Assembly (NCBI RefSeq): GCF_019038435.1
Contig: NZ_JAGPOX010000084.1
Location: 1 to 41,303, forward strand
Source: Nocardia alni
Lineage (GTDB): Bacteria; Actinomycetota; Actinomycetes; Mycobacteriales; Mycobacteriaceae
Direction: 5' to 3'
DNA length: 41,303 bases
The notes under the pieces were generated by a model. It was not told the origin of the DNA, searched no databases, and saw nothing but the letters and a program-made list of their open reading frames with translations. Of this stretch, positions 1 to 9,034 are shown piece after piece. Made by a program: the position numbers and the translations under genes. The stretch's first letter is position 1. Each line of letters starts with the position of its first letter.

Positions 1-2
1 GG

Positions 3-1310
3 GCCGGGGTACCCGATGTGGATGTCGATCCGATCGTCCAGGACGGACTCGAGCTGCATCCGGTACCGCTGACGGCCACCGAGGTCGCCGACTACTACGA
101 GGGGTTCTCCAACGCCACCCTGTGGCCGCTGTATCACGACGTCATCGTGCGTCCGGAGTACCGGCGCCACTGGTGGGCCGCATATGTCGAGGTCAACCGC
201 CGTTTCGCGGAGCACACCGCGAAGGTGGCCGCCGAGGGGGCGACGGTCTGGGTGCAGGACTACCAGCTGCAACTGGTGCCCAAGATGCTGCGCATGCTGC
301 GCCCGGATCTGACCATCGGCTTCTTCCTGCACATCCCGTTCCCGCCGGTCGAGCTGTTCATGCAGATGCCCTGGCGGACCGAGATCGTGGAGGGTCTGCT
401 CGGTGCCGACCTGATCGGCTTCCATCTGCCCGGCGGTGCGCAGAACTTCCTTTACCTGGCCAGACGCCTTGCCGGACAACCGACCTCGCGCGGCACGGTC
501 GGCGTGCGCTCGAAACTCGGTGTGGTACAGGTGGGTTTCCGGACCGTCCGGGTGGGCGCCTTCCCGATTTCCATCGCCTCGGCCGAACTCGACGAGCAGT
601 CCCGGCGGCGCACGGTACGCGAGCGCGCGGCACAGATCCGCGCGGAACTGGGTAATCCCAAACACATTCTGCTGGGCGTGGATCGCTTGGACTACACCAA
701 GGGCATCGACATCCGCCTCGCCGCGCTCGAGGAGCTGCTCGCCGAGGGCCGCATCGACCCGGCCGACACCGCGATGGTGCAGTTGGCCACCCCGAGCCGC
801 GAACGCGTGGACAGTTACATCCAGATGCGCGGCGATATCGAACGCCAGGTGGGCCGCATCAACGGCGAATACGGGCGGGTCGGATATCCGGTCGTGAACT
901 ATCTGCACCGGCCGATCCCGCGCGACGAGTTGCTGGCCTTCTTCGTCGCCGCCGACGCGATGCTGGTGACACCGCTGCGCGACGGTATGAACCTGGTCGC
1001 CAAGGAGTACGTGGCCAGCCACAGCGGCCTCAACGGAGCACTGGTGCTCAGCGAATTCACCGGCGCCGCAGCCGAATTGCGGCAAGCGTATCTGTGCAAC
1101 CCGCACGACCTGGACAGCGTGAAGGACGCCATCATCGCCGCGATCACCGACGACGCCGATGTGCGCCGCCGACGCATGCGCGCGCTGCGGCGTCAGGTGC
1201 TCGCCCATGACGTGGACCGTTGGGCGAGGGCGTTTCTGGACGCGTTGGCACAGGATCGCGTCGCGGGCAGCGCGCTACTCAGTGATCTGGACGTGGATCC
1301 CTCGAGCTGA
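3..1310 (+). CDS. otsA: Trehalose-6-phosphate synthase OtsA (5' end outside window)
   Basis: This is a GT20-family glycosyltransferase that joins a nucleotide-activated glucose to glucose-6-phosphate to make trehalose-6-phosphate in the cytosol. Visible family motifs are WVQDYQLQLVP, FFLHIPFP, the sugar-nucleotide binding GVDRLDYTKG segment and the C-terminal TPLRDGMNLVAKEY segment. The reading frame is open to the left edge, and about 430 residues are seen against the usual 480-500, so roughly the first 60-70 residues are missing; the GTG at 18 is internal. In Mycobacterium tuberculosis otsA (Rv3490) also lies beside the mce4 operon and converges on it, as here, which supports the assignment. 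The gene is not expected to be part of the sterol regulon. Confidence is high. Confidence 0.95.
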   Translation, partial: AGVPDVDVDPIVQDGLELHPVPLTATEVADYYEGFSNATLWPLYHDVIVRPEYRRHWWAAYVEVNRRFAEHTAKVAAEGATVWVQDYQLQLVPKMLRMLRPDLTIGFFLHIPFPPVELFMQMPWRTEIVEGLLGADLIGFHLPGGAQNFLYLARRLAGQPTSRGTVGVRSKLGVVQVGFRTVRVGAFPISIASAELDEQSRRRTVRERAAQIRAELGNPKHILLGVDRLDYTKGIDIRLAALEELLAEGRIDPADTAMVQLATPSRERVDSYIQMRGDIERQVGRINGEYGRVGYPVVNYLHRPIPRDELLAFFVAADAMLVTPLRDGMNLVAKEYVASHSGLNGALVLSEFTGAAAELRQAYLCNPHDLDSVKDAIIAAITDDADVRRRRMRALRRQVLAHDVDRWARAFLDALAQDRVAGSALLSDLDVDPSS

Positions 1311-1633
1311 GCTCGGCATACAGTGTTCCGAGGCGGGTCCACCGCCCGGGCGCACTACCGGAACGACCCCCGGAAACGTCCGGTTGTGCCGCGCGCCCTC
1401 CGACTCCCGGTCCTGGCCTCCGCCGGGACGGCGAATCCGCTCGCCAATCCCGCCGCCACCCCGGATTCCGCCGCACCCGTTCAAAAGACGCGCACGGACG
1501 GAACGGATCCTGGAAATCCTCCCCACCCCGGAACACTTCCTCAACGGTAGGGGCGGATGCGCGAGGACGACAAGAGTATTTTTCCCTACCGCCGCGCTCG
1601 ACGTCGGCGCGTCGGCCACGGGAGCTGCGGCGA
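1311..1633. other. Convergent intergenic region, otsA / mce4 operon end
   Basis: This 323-base stretch lies between two convergent transcription units. I see no credible gene. A short hairpin (GGCGG, 5-base loop, CCGCC, 1332-1346) lies 22 bases after the otsA stop and another (CCGGA, 4-base loop, TCCGG) at 1370-1383; either could help termination, but neither has a T run. An 8-base inverted repeat CGGTAGGG / CCCTACCG (1545-1552 and 1584-1591) has a 31-base loop and unknown meaning. Confidence 0.5.
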
Positions 1634-2122
1634 TCAGATCGGTGTGACCTGGGACACAAGCCAGTGGCCGCCGTCGTCGTCGAGCGCGACGCGCACGCGG
1701 CTCGGCGTCACCACGCCCTGCGGCGAATCCTTGCTGGTCGTCACCTGATTCAGGTACACCAGCACCACCGCGTGCGACCGATCGGCCGAGACCACGCCCG
1801 CCGCCGTGGTGGTGGCCTGCACGGTCAACTGCTTCTGCTTGGCGCCCGGGGCGATGGCCTGGTTGATCAGCTTCAGGTAGTCGGCCCGGAACGACGGCGT
1901 CAGATTGTCGGCGGCCTTGGGCAACGCGGTGTCGACGGTCTTGAAGTCGTAGGTGAACATGGCCGCGACCGTGTGGCGGGCGGCGTCGACCGATGCCGCG
2001 CGCGCGTTCTCGGCCTGACGATCGGACCAGTACCGATATCCGGTGAACGCCCCGAAGGCCACGGCCGCGATGAGCAGCACTCCGGCGACGGCGAACAGGA
2101 TCGTAGAACGTTTGTTTCTCAT
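1634..2122 (-). CDS. Mce-associated membrane protein (Rv3492c-like)
   Basis: This 162-residue protein has one N-terminal transmembrane segment (about residues 8-28) followed by an extracytoplasmic domain of the Mce-associated (Mas) type, with the conserved feel of 'AAMFTYDF' and a C-terminal 'HWLVSQVTP'. Mas proteins are thought to stabilise or assist the Mce transport complex; their biochemical role is not settled. It is the last gene of the mce4 operon and its start overlaps the stop of the preceding gene by four bases (2119-2122), so it is probably translationally coupled. Position and size match Rv3492c of M. tuberculosis. The assignment rests on synteny and architecture. Confidence 0.85.
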   Translation of the reverse strand: MRNKRSTILFAVAGVLLIAAVAFGAFTGYRYWSDRQAENARAASVDAARHTVAAMFTYDFKTVDTALPKAADNLTPSFRADYLKLINQAIAPGAKQKQLTVQATTTAAGVVSADRSHAVVLVYLNQVTTSKDSPQGVVTPSRVRVALDDDGGHWLVSQVTPI

Positions 2123-3027
2123 GCCACGAACTCCACCTTCGACGCGGTGACGGTGCCGTCATCGGCGCGGTTCACCGTGACCCGGAAGCGGTAGTACCGA
2201 TCCTGCGGCTGGGCATCACCCGCGTTGGTCAGGGTCTGTTTGGCCGCGACGAGCACCGTCGCGGCGTCGTCGCCCTGGCTCTCGATGCCCGCCTCGATCA
2301 CCTGGCCGCTGGCCTTCACCTTGGCCTGCTGCACGACCTGCGCGTACGCGTCCTTCTGCTGGGAGTATTCGGCCTTTAGATCGCCCGAGGCAACCGACAG
2401 CACGCGGTCGATGTCCTGCTGGGCGGTGTCGTCCTTGATATTGGTCAGGTTCAGGATTGCCTGTTTAGCGGTCTGGACGTATTGCGTGCGCTGAGAGGAC
2501 AGCGCCTCGGCGCTGTTGCTGTGGTGGATATAGAAACCGCCCGACACGATCAACGCGATCAGCGAGACCGCGACGACCGCGACGGCGGCCCATTCGAGAG
2601 GGTGGAGCGTGCGGGATGCGGCGGTTTCCGAGGATTCGGTGTCCGCGTCGACCGGCTCGGCGGCCTTCGTCTTCGGATCGGTGGACGCAGCCGCTGCACC
2701 GGTGTCGTTCTTCGCGGCGCCGATGTCTTTCTTCGCGGCCGAATCGAGCTTCGCTGTCCGCTCGGCATCGGCGGTCACGGCGGTGGACTCTTTCGTACCA
2801 GCCGGCGCGGTCGCGGACTTCGCCGTGACCACCGCTTCGGCGCCGGTCTTCGGATCAGCCTTCGCCTCGGCCGCGGTCCCGGTAGTCCCCGTATCGGCAC
2901 GCTCCGGGGTGACGGCCGCCGATTCTCCGGTGGTCGCGCCGACCTGGTCGTATGCGTCGACAGGCCCGGCCCCGCGGCTCGCGCGCCGCCGTGTCCGCCC
3001 TGCTGTAGGTGGTGTCGGTTCACTCAT
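2119..3027 (-). CDS. Mce-associated membrane protein with long low-complexity N-terminus (Rv3493c-like)
   Basis: This 302-residue protein has a single transmembrane segment at about residues 146-167 and an extracytoplasmic Mas-type domain after it. The first ~140 residues are an Ala/Thr/Lys/Asp-rich low-complexity region predicted to be cytoplasmic and disordered. The ATG at 3027 is chosen because it overlaps the mce4F stop as ATGA, like the other junctions of this operon; an upstream in-frame start at 3057 would lie inside mce4F. Members of this family usually have a much shorter N-terminus, so the extension is noteworthy. The likely role is accessory to the Mce4 transporter; the function of the tail is unknown. 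Confidence 0.82.
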   Translation of the reverse strand: MSEPTPPTAGRTRRRASRGAGPVDAYDQVGATTGESAAVTPERADTGTTGTAAEAKADPKTGAEAVVTAKSATAPAGTKESTAVTADAERTAKLDSAAKKDIGAAKNDTGAAAASTDPKTKAAEPVDADTESSETAASRTLHPLEWAAVAVVAVSLIALIVSGGFYIHHSNSAEALSSQRTQYVQTAKQAILNLTNIKDDTAQQDIDRVLSVASGDLKAEYSQQKDAYAQVVQQAKVKASGQVIEAGIESQGDDAATVLVAAKQTLTNAGDAQPQDRYYRFRVTVNRADDGTVTASKVEFVA

Positions 3028-4433
3028 TGTTGCTGCTCCTCGAGCATCGCCTGCCACCCGGACGCTACCGTGCCCGAACCACCCGGCTTGACATCGCCCT
3101 CTCGGTAGGTCCGGCCATCGGGTCCGGTGAAGGTTCCGGTTGCCGTGTCGTAGCTCCTGTTCTCGAACGCCGCCGGATGCATACCGCCCGGCTGCGGCGC
3201 GGCGCCGCCCGAGGCCACCGGCTGCGGGGGGCCGAAGGGCGGATTGTTGCCCTCGGGCACATAGCCGCGCGGGTCGTCACACAGCTCCGGAGTCGGCGCG
3301 CGCTTACCCGGATGATCCTGGCACGGGGTGTTGCGGATACCGCGCACCGCCTCCTTGGCGTTCTGCGGGACCTTGCAGTACAGGTTGTCCGGTGTTGGCG
3401 GGGTGTCTACGAGCGCCGGCGAGCGCCACTGCGACGGCGGCAGGAAACCGGTGATGCAGCCCGGCGGATCGTTCAGACCGAGCATGAAGTCCACCATCGC
3501 GCCGTATTCGGCCGGCCCGCGCACGACGGTGAGCAGCGCCGAGATCATCTGCGGATAGATCACCAGGATCTGTTCCAGCCCAGCGTGATACGTGACGGCG
3601 GTCTGCCCGGTGCTGACCAGGTTGGACAGCAGGATGGGCAGGGTCGGTCGCAGGTCCTGGAACGTCTGGCTCACCTGCTGTGCGGCAGCCGGTGTGCGCT
3701 GCAACAGCTGGTTCAGCGACGGATCGTGCCGGCGCAGTTGATCGGTGACGACCGACAGATCATGGGTCCAGGTCCGGATCGAATCGGCCGACTGGTTCTG
3801 CGTATCCAGCAGTGGCCCGATCTTGTTCAGCAGATCCTTGGTGGGTCCGGTGTTCTTCTGCGCCTCCTGCACCAGCAGCGAGGCCGAGTCGATGAACTTC
3901 TGCAGGTCCGGGCCCGCACCGTTGAACGCGGTGAACGCGTCATCGATCAGCTCGCGCAGCTTGGTGTCCTGGATGGTGGACAGCAGCCGGTCGGCCTGAT
4001 CGAGCATCGCGCCGACATCCTGCGGCAGTTGGGTGCGCTCGACCGAAATCACCGAGCCGTTGTACAGGTTGCCGCCCTGCGGATTCTGGACCGGAACCAG
4101 GTCGACGTACTGTTCGCCGATCGCCGAGACGCTCTTGACATACGCCTCGACGTCGCTGGGCACCTTGTAGTCGCTGTTGATCGACAGATGCGCGTCCACG
4201 CCCTGCGGGGTCAACTGGACACTGCTGACCTTGCCGATATTGGTGCCGCGATACGCCACGTTGGCCGTCGGGTACAGACCGCCGGTCGCCGCGAGTTTCA
4301 CGGTGACGTTGTACCGGCCGATGCCGAACATCGCGGGCAGGTGTACGTAGCTGCCGGCCATCACGACCAGGCCGATCACGGTCAGGATCGAGAAGACGAC
4401 CAGCTGGGTCCGGACGAATCGGGTGAGTTTCAC
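3024..4433 (-). CDS. mce4F: Mce4F, substrate-binding MCE subunit
   Basis: This 469-residue protein has an N-terminal membrane anchor (about residues 10-32) followed by an MCE/MlaD domain (roughly 36-115, including GGLYPTANVAYRGTNIGKV) and a long helical region. The C-terminal ~80 residues are Pro/Gly-rich. Mce subunits form a hexameric tube that carries lipid across the cell envelope; Mce4 systems import cholesterol and related sterols. It is the sixth MCE gene of the operon, and its ATG overlaps the mce4E stop by four bases. The tail is shorter than in the M. tuberculosis protein as I remember it. The gene name rests on operon order and family features. Confidence 0.92.
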   Translation of the reverse strand: MKLTRFVRTQLVVFSILTVIGLVVMAGSYVHLPAMFGIGRYNVTVKLAATGGLYPTANVAYRGTNIGKVSSVQLTPQGVDAHLSINSDYKVPSDVEAYVKSVSAIGEQYVDLVPVQNPQGGNLYNGSVISVERTQLPQDVGAMLDQADRLLSTIQDTKLRELIDDAFTAFNGAGPDLQKFIDSASLLVQEAQKNTGPTKDLLNKIGPLLDTQNQSADSIRTWTHDLSVVTDQLRRHDPSLNQLLQRTPAAAQQVSQTFQDLRPTLPILLSNLVSTGQTAVTYHAGLEQILVIYPQMISALLTVVRGPAEYGAMVDFMLGLNDPPGCITGFLPPSQWRSPALVDTPPTPDNLYCKVPQNAKEAVRGIRNTPCQDHPGKRAPTPELCDDPRGYVPEGNNPPFGPPQPVASGGAAPQPGGMHPAAFENRSYDTATGTFTGPDGRTYREGDVKPGGSGTVASGWQAMLEEQQQ

Positions 4434-5668
4434 CGGGCGCCTCCCTGTGACGCGCCGGGCACGGTGAGTCCCGGAATGGCGGGCAGGCCCGGAATCGGCG
4501 GCAGCCCGGGAATACTCGGCTTCGGCGCCGGGGTGGCGGGCGCGGGCGGCTGGATGTTCAGCGGTCCGGTGACCGGATCCCCCTTGCCCAGCGCGGTATT
4601 CGGGGCGATAGAGCCCAGTGCGCCCTCCACGCCGCCGAACCGGCCGCCGAGCGGGGTCCCGGTCAGGAAGTTGGAATCCAGACGCGCACCGGTCATGTCG
4701 ACCGTCATCAGCAGATTCAGATAGTCGCCCCGCAGCGCGTTGTTCAGATTCTTCAACGGGAACGGGAAGGTCAGCAGGATCTGCAGCGAATCCGCGAGTT
4801 TGCCACCGGTGTCGGCCAAAGACTTCAGTGTCGGACCGAGATTCGCCAGATCCGCCTTCAGGTTGTCACCGCCCTGCTGGATGATCTGCTGCACCACATC
4901 GCTCAGACTGCCCAGCGCGGTAATGGTTTTGGTGATGTTCGCGCGGCGATCGGCCAGCACCGTCAGCGCGGGATGGATCTGGGTGATCGCGGTGGTCACC
5001 GCGTCCTTCTGCTGCGCGAGCACGCCCGCGAGACGGTCCAGACCACTCATCGCGTTGATGATGTCCGAGGTCTGGCCGTTGAGAGTGCTTGTCAGCTGGG
5101 CCAATTGCGGCAGCAGGTCGCGGATCGCGTCGGTCCGGCCGTGGAAGGCGGTGTCCAGTTCGTGCGTGATGGTCTCGAGCTGGGAGATGCCGCCGCCGTT
5201 GAGCACCACCGACAGCGAGGACAGTGTCTGCTCGGTGGTCGGGTAGTCACCGGCCCGATCCAGCGGGATCTCGTCGCCGTTGCGCAACTCGCCCTCGGGG
5301 GTCGTGGGCGGCTGCGGCGCGGCCAGTTCGACGTGGTTGCTGCCCAGCAGGCTGGTCTGCCCGATGCGCGCGATCGCGTTGGCGGGCAGCTTCACCCCCT
5401 TGTTCAGGCCGATGGTGACCAGTGCGTGCCAGCCCTCGACCTGAATGTCGGTGACCGTGCCGACCGTGACGTCATCCACCATGACCGGTGAATTGCGGGT
5501 CAGGGTGGTCACATTCGGCATCTGGATGCGCACCTGCCAGGAACCCTGCCCCGTCCCGGCCGTACCCGGCATCGGCAACGAGTTCAGCCCGTCCCACTGA
5601 CAGCCTGTCACGCCCAGCGCCAGCACCAGGCCGATCGCCGCCCCGGCGATCTTCCGACGAACGCGCAT
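4430..5668 (-). CDS. mce4E: Mce4E, MCE family lipoprotein (LprN-like)
   Basis: This 412-residue protein starts with a signal peptide ending in the lipobox VTGC (Cys at about residue 23), so it is expected to be lipid-anchored outside the cytoplasmic membrane. An MCE domain follows (about 40-120), then a helical needle region and a Pro-rich C-terminus with PGLPPIPGLPAIPG repeats. In every mce operon the E gene encodes the lipoprotein subunit, which fits its place here. Its ATG shares one base with the mce4D stop (TGATG). It takes part in the Mce4 sterol import complex. Confidence 0.93.
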   Translation of the reverse strand: MRVRRKIAGAAIGLVLALGVTGCQWDGLNSLPMPGTAGTGQGSWQVRIQMPNVTTLTRNSPVMVDDVTVGTVTDIQVEGWHALVTIGLNKGVKLPANAIARIGQTSLLGSNHVELAAPQPPTTPEGELRNGDEIPLDRAGDYPTTEQTLSSLSVVLNGGGISQLETITHELDTAFHGRTDAIRDLLPQLAQLTSTLNGQTSDIINAMSGLDRLAGVLAQQKDAVTTAITQIHPALTVLADRRANITKTITALGSLSDVVQQIIQQGGDNLKADLANLGPTLKSLADTGGKLADSLQILLTFPFPLKNLNNALRGDYLNLLMTVDMTGARLDSNFLTGTPLGGRFGGVEGALGSIAPNTALGKGDPVTGPLNIQPPAPATPAPKPSIPGLPPIPGLPAIPGLTVPGASQGGAR

Positions 5669-6945
5669 CAGTGCCCACCTCCCGGAAGGGCCAGGCCCGC
5701 AATGCCGTTGGGCACGGTCACCGCGTTGCTGGAGACGTTACCCGCGAGCGGCTGCGCGGCCAGGCGGCCCGCCAGAGACGGCGTGCTGTAGGTCAGCTGG
5801 CTGGGGAACGCACCCTGCCCGGACGCCGGATTCAACAGCAGCGGTGGGTAATTCATCATCAGCTTCTGTATCACCGGCGCGACGTACTGCTTGCAGAGGT
5901 CCGCGGACCTCTGCGAATCGTTGTCCTCGAGCGCCTCGACCGAGCCGCACAGGAACGCGAACGGGTTGGCGAAGTTGTCCAGGACGACCGCACCGGTCAG
6001 CGAGCCCTGGGCGGGCTTGTAGATCTGATAGAAGTTGTTCAGTGCCACCGGGCCCGAATGCAGGACGCGCTCGACGTCGGACTTCTTGTCCACGAGTAGC
6101 TGTGTGACGTCGGCCAGCCGCTGCACGCTCTCGGTGAGCCCCGGACCGCGCTCCTGCAGGAATCGCTGCACATCGGCCACCGCGGTGTCCAGATTGTCCA
6201 GCCCCTGCCCCAGATCGCCCGAGACCCCGTCCAGCACCTGCGATACCGAGGCCAAACGCCCGCCGAACTGCACGATCTGATCGTTGCTCTTGGACAGCAC
6301 GTCCACGAACTGCTGCAGATTGCGAATCGTGCCGAACAGGTCGGTTCGCCCGTCGGACAACGTGCCGAGCGTGTGGGACAACTCGGTGAGCGTATCCCGG
6401 AACGCCTGCGCGTTACCGTCCGCGAGATTGCTCTGCGCGGTGTTCACGAAACGCCCGAACGAACCCTGCGGATCCTGCACCGTCGGGCCGAGAGCCTTCG
6501 ACAACTTGGACAGTTCGGCCTTGATGTCGTCCCATTCGACCGGCACCGCGGTGTGCTCGATCGGAATCACCGCGCCGTCGTGCATCTTCGGCCCGCCGGT
6601 GTAGGCGGGGGCGAGCTGGACGAATCGCGCCGACACCAGCGAGGGCGCGATGATCACGGCCTTGGCGTCACCCGGGATGGTGATGCCGCGATCCACGGTC
6701 ATCGTCACCTTGACGTCGTCCTTGCCCGGATCGATCGAGTCGATCACGCCGACCTTCACGCCCAGCACCCGCACGTCGTCGCCGTTGTAGATGCCCGTGG
6801 TAGACGGAAAGTACGCCGTGATGTGGGTTTTCCCGATGTTCTCCACCGCGCTGTACGCGACCCAGCCGGCCAGCGCGACGACCAGCGCCACGGCGATATA
6901 GCGCGCCCAGCGCGGGACCTTGCGCACGGTACTCAATGCGTTCAT
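5668..6945 (-). CDS. mce4D: Mce4D, substrate-binding MCE subunit
   Basis: This 425-residue protein has an N-terminal transmembrane anchor (about residues 14-35) and an MCE domain with the typical STTGIYNGDDVRVLGVKVG segment, followed by long alpha-helical sequence. The start is placed at the ATG at 6945 (MNALSTVRK) because it overlaps the mce4C stop as ATGA; the frame stays open upstream but lies inside mce4C. It is part of the Mce4 sterol importer. Family membership is clear; the letter D follows from operon order. Confidence 0.92.
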   Translation of the reverse strand: MNALSTVRKVPRWARYIAVALVVALAGWVAYSAVENIGKTHITAYFPSTTGIYNGDDVRVLGVKVGVIDSIDPGKDDVKVTMTVDRGITIPGDAKAVIIAPSLVSARFVQLAPAYTGGPKMHDGAVIPIEHTAVPVEWDDIKAELSKLSKALGPTVQDPQGSFGRFVNTAQSNLADGNAQAFRDTLTELSHTLGTLSDGRTDLFGTIRNLQQFVDVLSKSNDQIVQFGGRLASVSQVLDGVSGDLGQGLDNLDTAVADVQRFLQERGPGLTESVQRLADVTQLLVDKKSDVERVLHSGPVALNNFYQIYKPAQGSLTGAVVLDNFANPFAFLCGSVEALEDNDSQRSADLCKQYVAPVIQKLMMNYPPLLLNPASGQGAFPSQLTYSTPSLAGRLAAQPLAGNVSSNAVTVPNGIAGLALPGGGH

Positions 6946-8018
6946 CGCGGAGGCTCCTGGATGGAGGGACCGACGCTCAGCGGCGGGGTGTTCAGATACT
7001 TCAGGAACGACTGCGGCACATGCTGCGGCCACACCAGCGCGTCCACCAGCGGATGCAGCGTCATACTCGTCGCGTTCGACACGTAGGCCTGGAAGTACGG
7101 GCCGCTGCCGACCTGTTCGCCCAGGGCGCCGGTGAAGGGGCCGAGGGCGTCCAGGGCCTTGCCGAGCTGGTCCTTGTTCTTCTGCAGCAGGGCCAGCAGC
7201 TGATTGATCTTGTCCAGATCGGGTTTCAGCGAGGCCTCGTTGTCCTGGACGAATCCGGTGAGCTGCTGGGCCAATCCGTTGACGTACACGATCAGCTGGC
7301 TCAACGCGGTGCGGCGGGCGTCGAGTTCGCCGAGCAGGTTGTTGCCGTCCAGCAGCAGCGCGTTGATCTGGTCCGCGCGATCGGCCAGCACCTTGGTCAC
7401 GTCCTGTGCGTGTCCGAGCAGATCGATCAGGGCCTTGTCACGGGCGTTGAGGCTGCGGGACAGGGCCGTGACGCCGTCCAGGGCCGATCGCAGCGGCGCG
7501 GGCGTCTGTGAGAAGGCCTGCGAGAGCGTGTCCAGGGTCTTGTTGACCTGATCGGTGTCCAGTCCCTGCACCGTCGTGGCCAGGCCGCCGAGCGCGTCCT
7601 GCAGCGAGTACGGGGAGGTGGTGCGCTCCAACGGGATCGTGTCGTCGCGCCGCAGCGCGCCCTCCCCGGACGGGATCACCTCGAGCGACCGGCGGCCGAG
7701 CACGGTGTTGGTCTTGATCTGCGCGGAGGTGCTGTCGCCCAGCACGATCGACTCGTCCAGGGAGAACTTCACCTTCACCTTGGCGCCGTCCAGTTTGACG
7801 GTTTCCACCTCACCCGAGCGCACCCCGGCGACCTGGACCTGGTCACCAGGTAACAGCCCACCGGCGTCGGCGAAAAAGGCGCTGAACTCCGCGCCGCTGC
7901 GGATGAACGGCAGTTTCTGGAATTGCAAGGCGGACAGCGCGATCGCGACCGCCAGGACGATACCGACGATGCCGACGTCGATCAGTGGGTTGCGTCGTTC
8001 GTTCACTTCGGGGCGCAC
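6942..8018 (-). CDS. mce4C: Mce4C, substrate-binding MCE subunit
   Basis: This 358-residue protein has an N-terminal membrane anchor (LIDVGIVGIVLAVAIALSAL) and an MCE domain (DAGGLLPGDQVQVAGVRSG), then heptad-rich helices. The start is uncertain between GTG at 8018 and GTG at 8006. The latter overlaps the mce4B stop as GTGA, like other junctions here; the former gives an N-terminal length closer to the M. tuberculosis homologue. A GGAAGG sequence at 8019-8024 directly abuts the first GTG and lies about 12 bases from the second. The role is that of the other Mce4 subunits. Confidence 0.9.
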   Translation of the reverse strand: MRPEVNERRNPLIDVGIVGIVLAVAIALSALQFQKLPFIRSGAEFSAFFADAGGLLPGDQVQVAGVRSGEVETVKLDGAKVKVKFSLDESIVLGDSTSAQIKTNTVLGRRSLEVIPSGEGALRRDDTIPLERTTSPYSLQDALGGLATTVQGLDTDQVNKTLDTLSQAFSQTPAPLRSALDGVTALSRSLNARDKALIDLLGHAQDVTKVLADRADQINALLLDGNNLLGELDARRTALSQLIVYVNGLAQQLTGFVQDNEASLKPDLDKINQLLALLQKNKDQLGKALDALGPFTGALGEQVGSGPYFQAYVSNATSMTLHPLVDALVWPQHVPQSFLKYLNTPPLSVGPSIQEPPR

Positions 8019-9034
8019 CTTCCGGTCGTCTGCAAACCGGGCAGGTTGACATGCATCGGCTTACCGTTCGGACCGTCGATCAGGAAGTTCGTCCCGCACA
8101 CGTACATGTTCAGGAACGAGCCGTAGGAGCCGAGCCGGACCAGCTGCTTGTAGGTGTCGGGCAACCGGTCCAGCACCCACTGCACATCGTCGGTGCGGTC
8201 GTCCAGGTTGCCCGACAGGCGACCGAGCTGGTCGAAATCGTTCTTCAGGTCCGGGCGGGCCTCGCTCAGCAGGCTGTCGAGGTCACCGGTCGCACCGGCC
8301 AGGCGCGGCAGCGCGTCGCCGATCGGATCCCGGTCCGCGGCCAGGCCGCTGATCAACCGCTGCAATTCGGTCAGCGTGGTGTCGAAATCCTTGTTCCGGC
8401 TGTCGATCGTGGCCAGCGCGGTGTTCAGGTTGTTGATCACGCTGCCGATCAGGGCGTCCCGGTCGGCGAGGGTCTTGGTGAACGAGCCCGAGCTGTTCAA
8501 CAGCGCGACCAGCGTGCCGCCCTGCCCCTGGAACACCTGCAGCAGCGCATTGGTCAGGTCGTTGACCTGCTTGGGGTCCAGGCCGCGCAGCAGTGGTTTG
8601 AAGCCGCCGAGCAGCAGGTCCAGGTCCAGTGCCGGCGTGGTGTGATCGACGCCGATGGTGGCGTTGTCCGACAGCCGCTTCGCGTCGCCCGGACCGTCCA
8701 TCAGCTCCATGTACCGGTCGCCGACGAGGTTTTCGTAGCGGATCGTCGCGCGGGTGCTGTCGTAGAGCGGGTACTGGTTGTCCACCGAGAAGTCGACGTG
8801 GGCCAGATGATCCTTGCCCACCGAGACCCGCTTCACCGATCCCACCGGCACTCCGGCGATGCGCACCTTCGAACCCGGCAGCATGCCCGAGGAGTTGGTG
8901 AAGATCGCGTGATACGTTGTCGCGCTGGCGAAACGCATCTGGCTGAAGACGACCGCGAGGAATCCCAGGACCACGATCATGACCACGGCGAACAGCGTCA
9001 GCTTGACCGTGACGGCGCGGGGTTTGAACCTCAC
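8003..9034 (-). CDS. mce4B: Mce4B, substrate-binding MCE subunit
   Basis: This 343-residue protein has a transmembrane anchor (LTLFAVVMIVVLGFLAVVF), an MCE domain (NSSGMLPGSKVRIAGVPVGSV) and a helical region ending in a Cys-containing C-terminus (YVCGTNFLID ... GRCAPK). The start is the GTG at 9034, which overlaps the mce4A stop (TGA at 9031-9033); it is preceded by a G-rich stretch that can act as ribosome binding site. Upstream in-frame codons fall inside mce4A. It is part of the sterol importer. Confidence 0.92.
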   Translation of the reverse strand: MRFKPRAVTVKLTLFAVVMIVVLGFLAVVFSQMRFASATTYHAIFTNSSGMLPGSKVRIAGVPVGSVKRVSVGKDHLAHVDFSVDNQYPLYDSTRATIRYENLVGDRYMELMDGPGDAKRLSDNATIGVDHTTPALDLDLLLGGFKPLLRGLDPKQVNDLTNALLQVFQGQGGTLVALLNSSGSFTKTLADRDALIGSVINNLNTALATIDSRNKDFDTTLTELQRLISGLAADRDPIGDALPRLAGATGDLDSLLSEARPDLKNDFDQLGRLSGNLDDRTDDVQWVLDRLPDTYKQLVRLGSYGSFLNMYVCGTNFLIDGPNGKPMHVNLPGLQTTGRCAPK

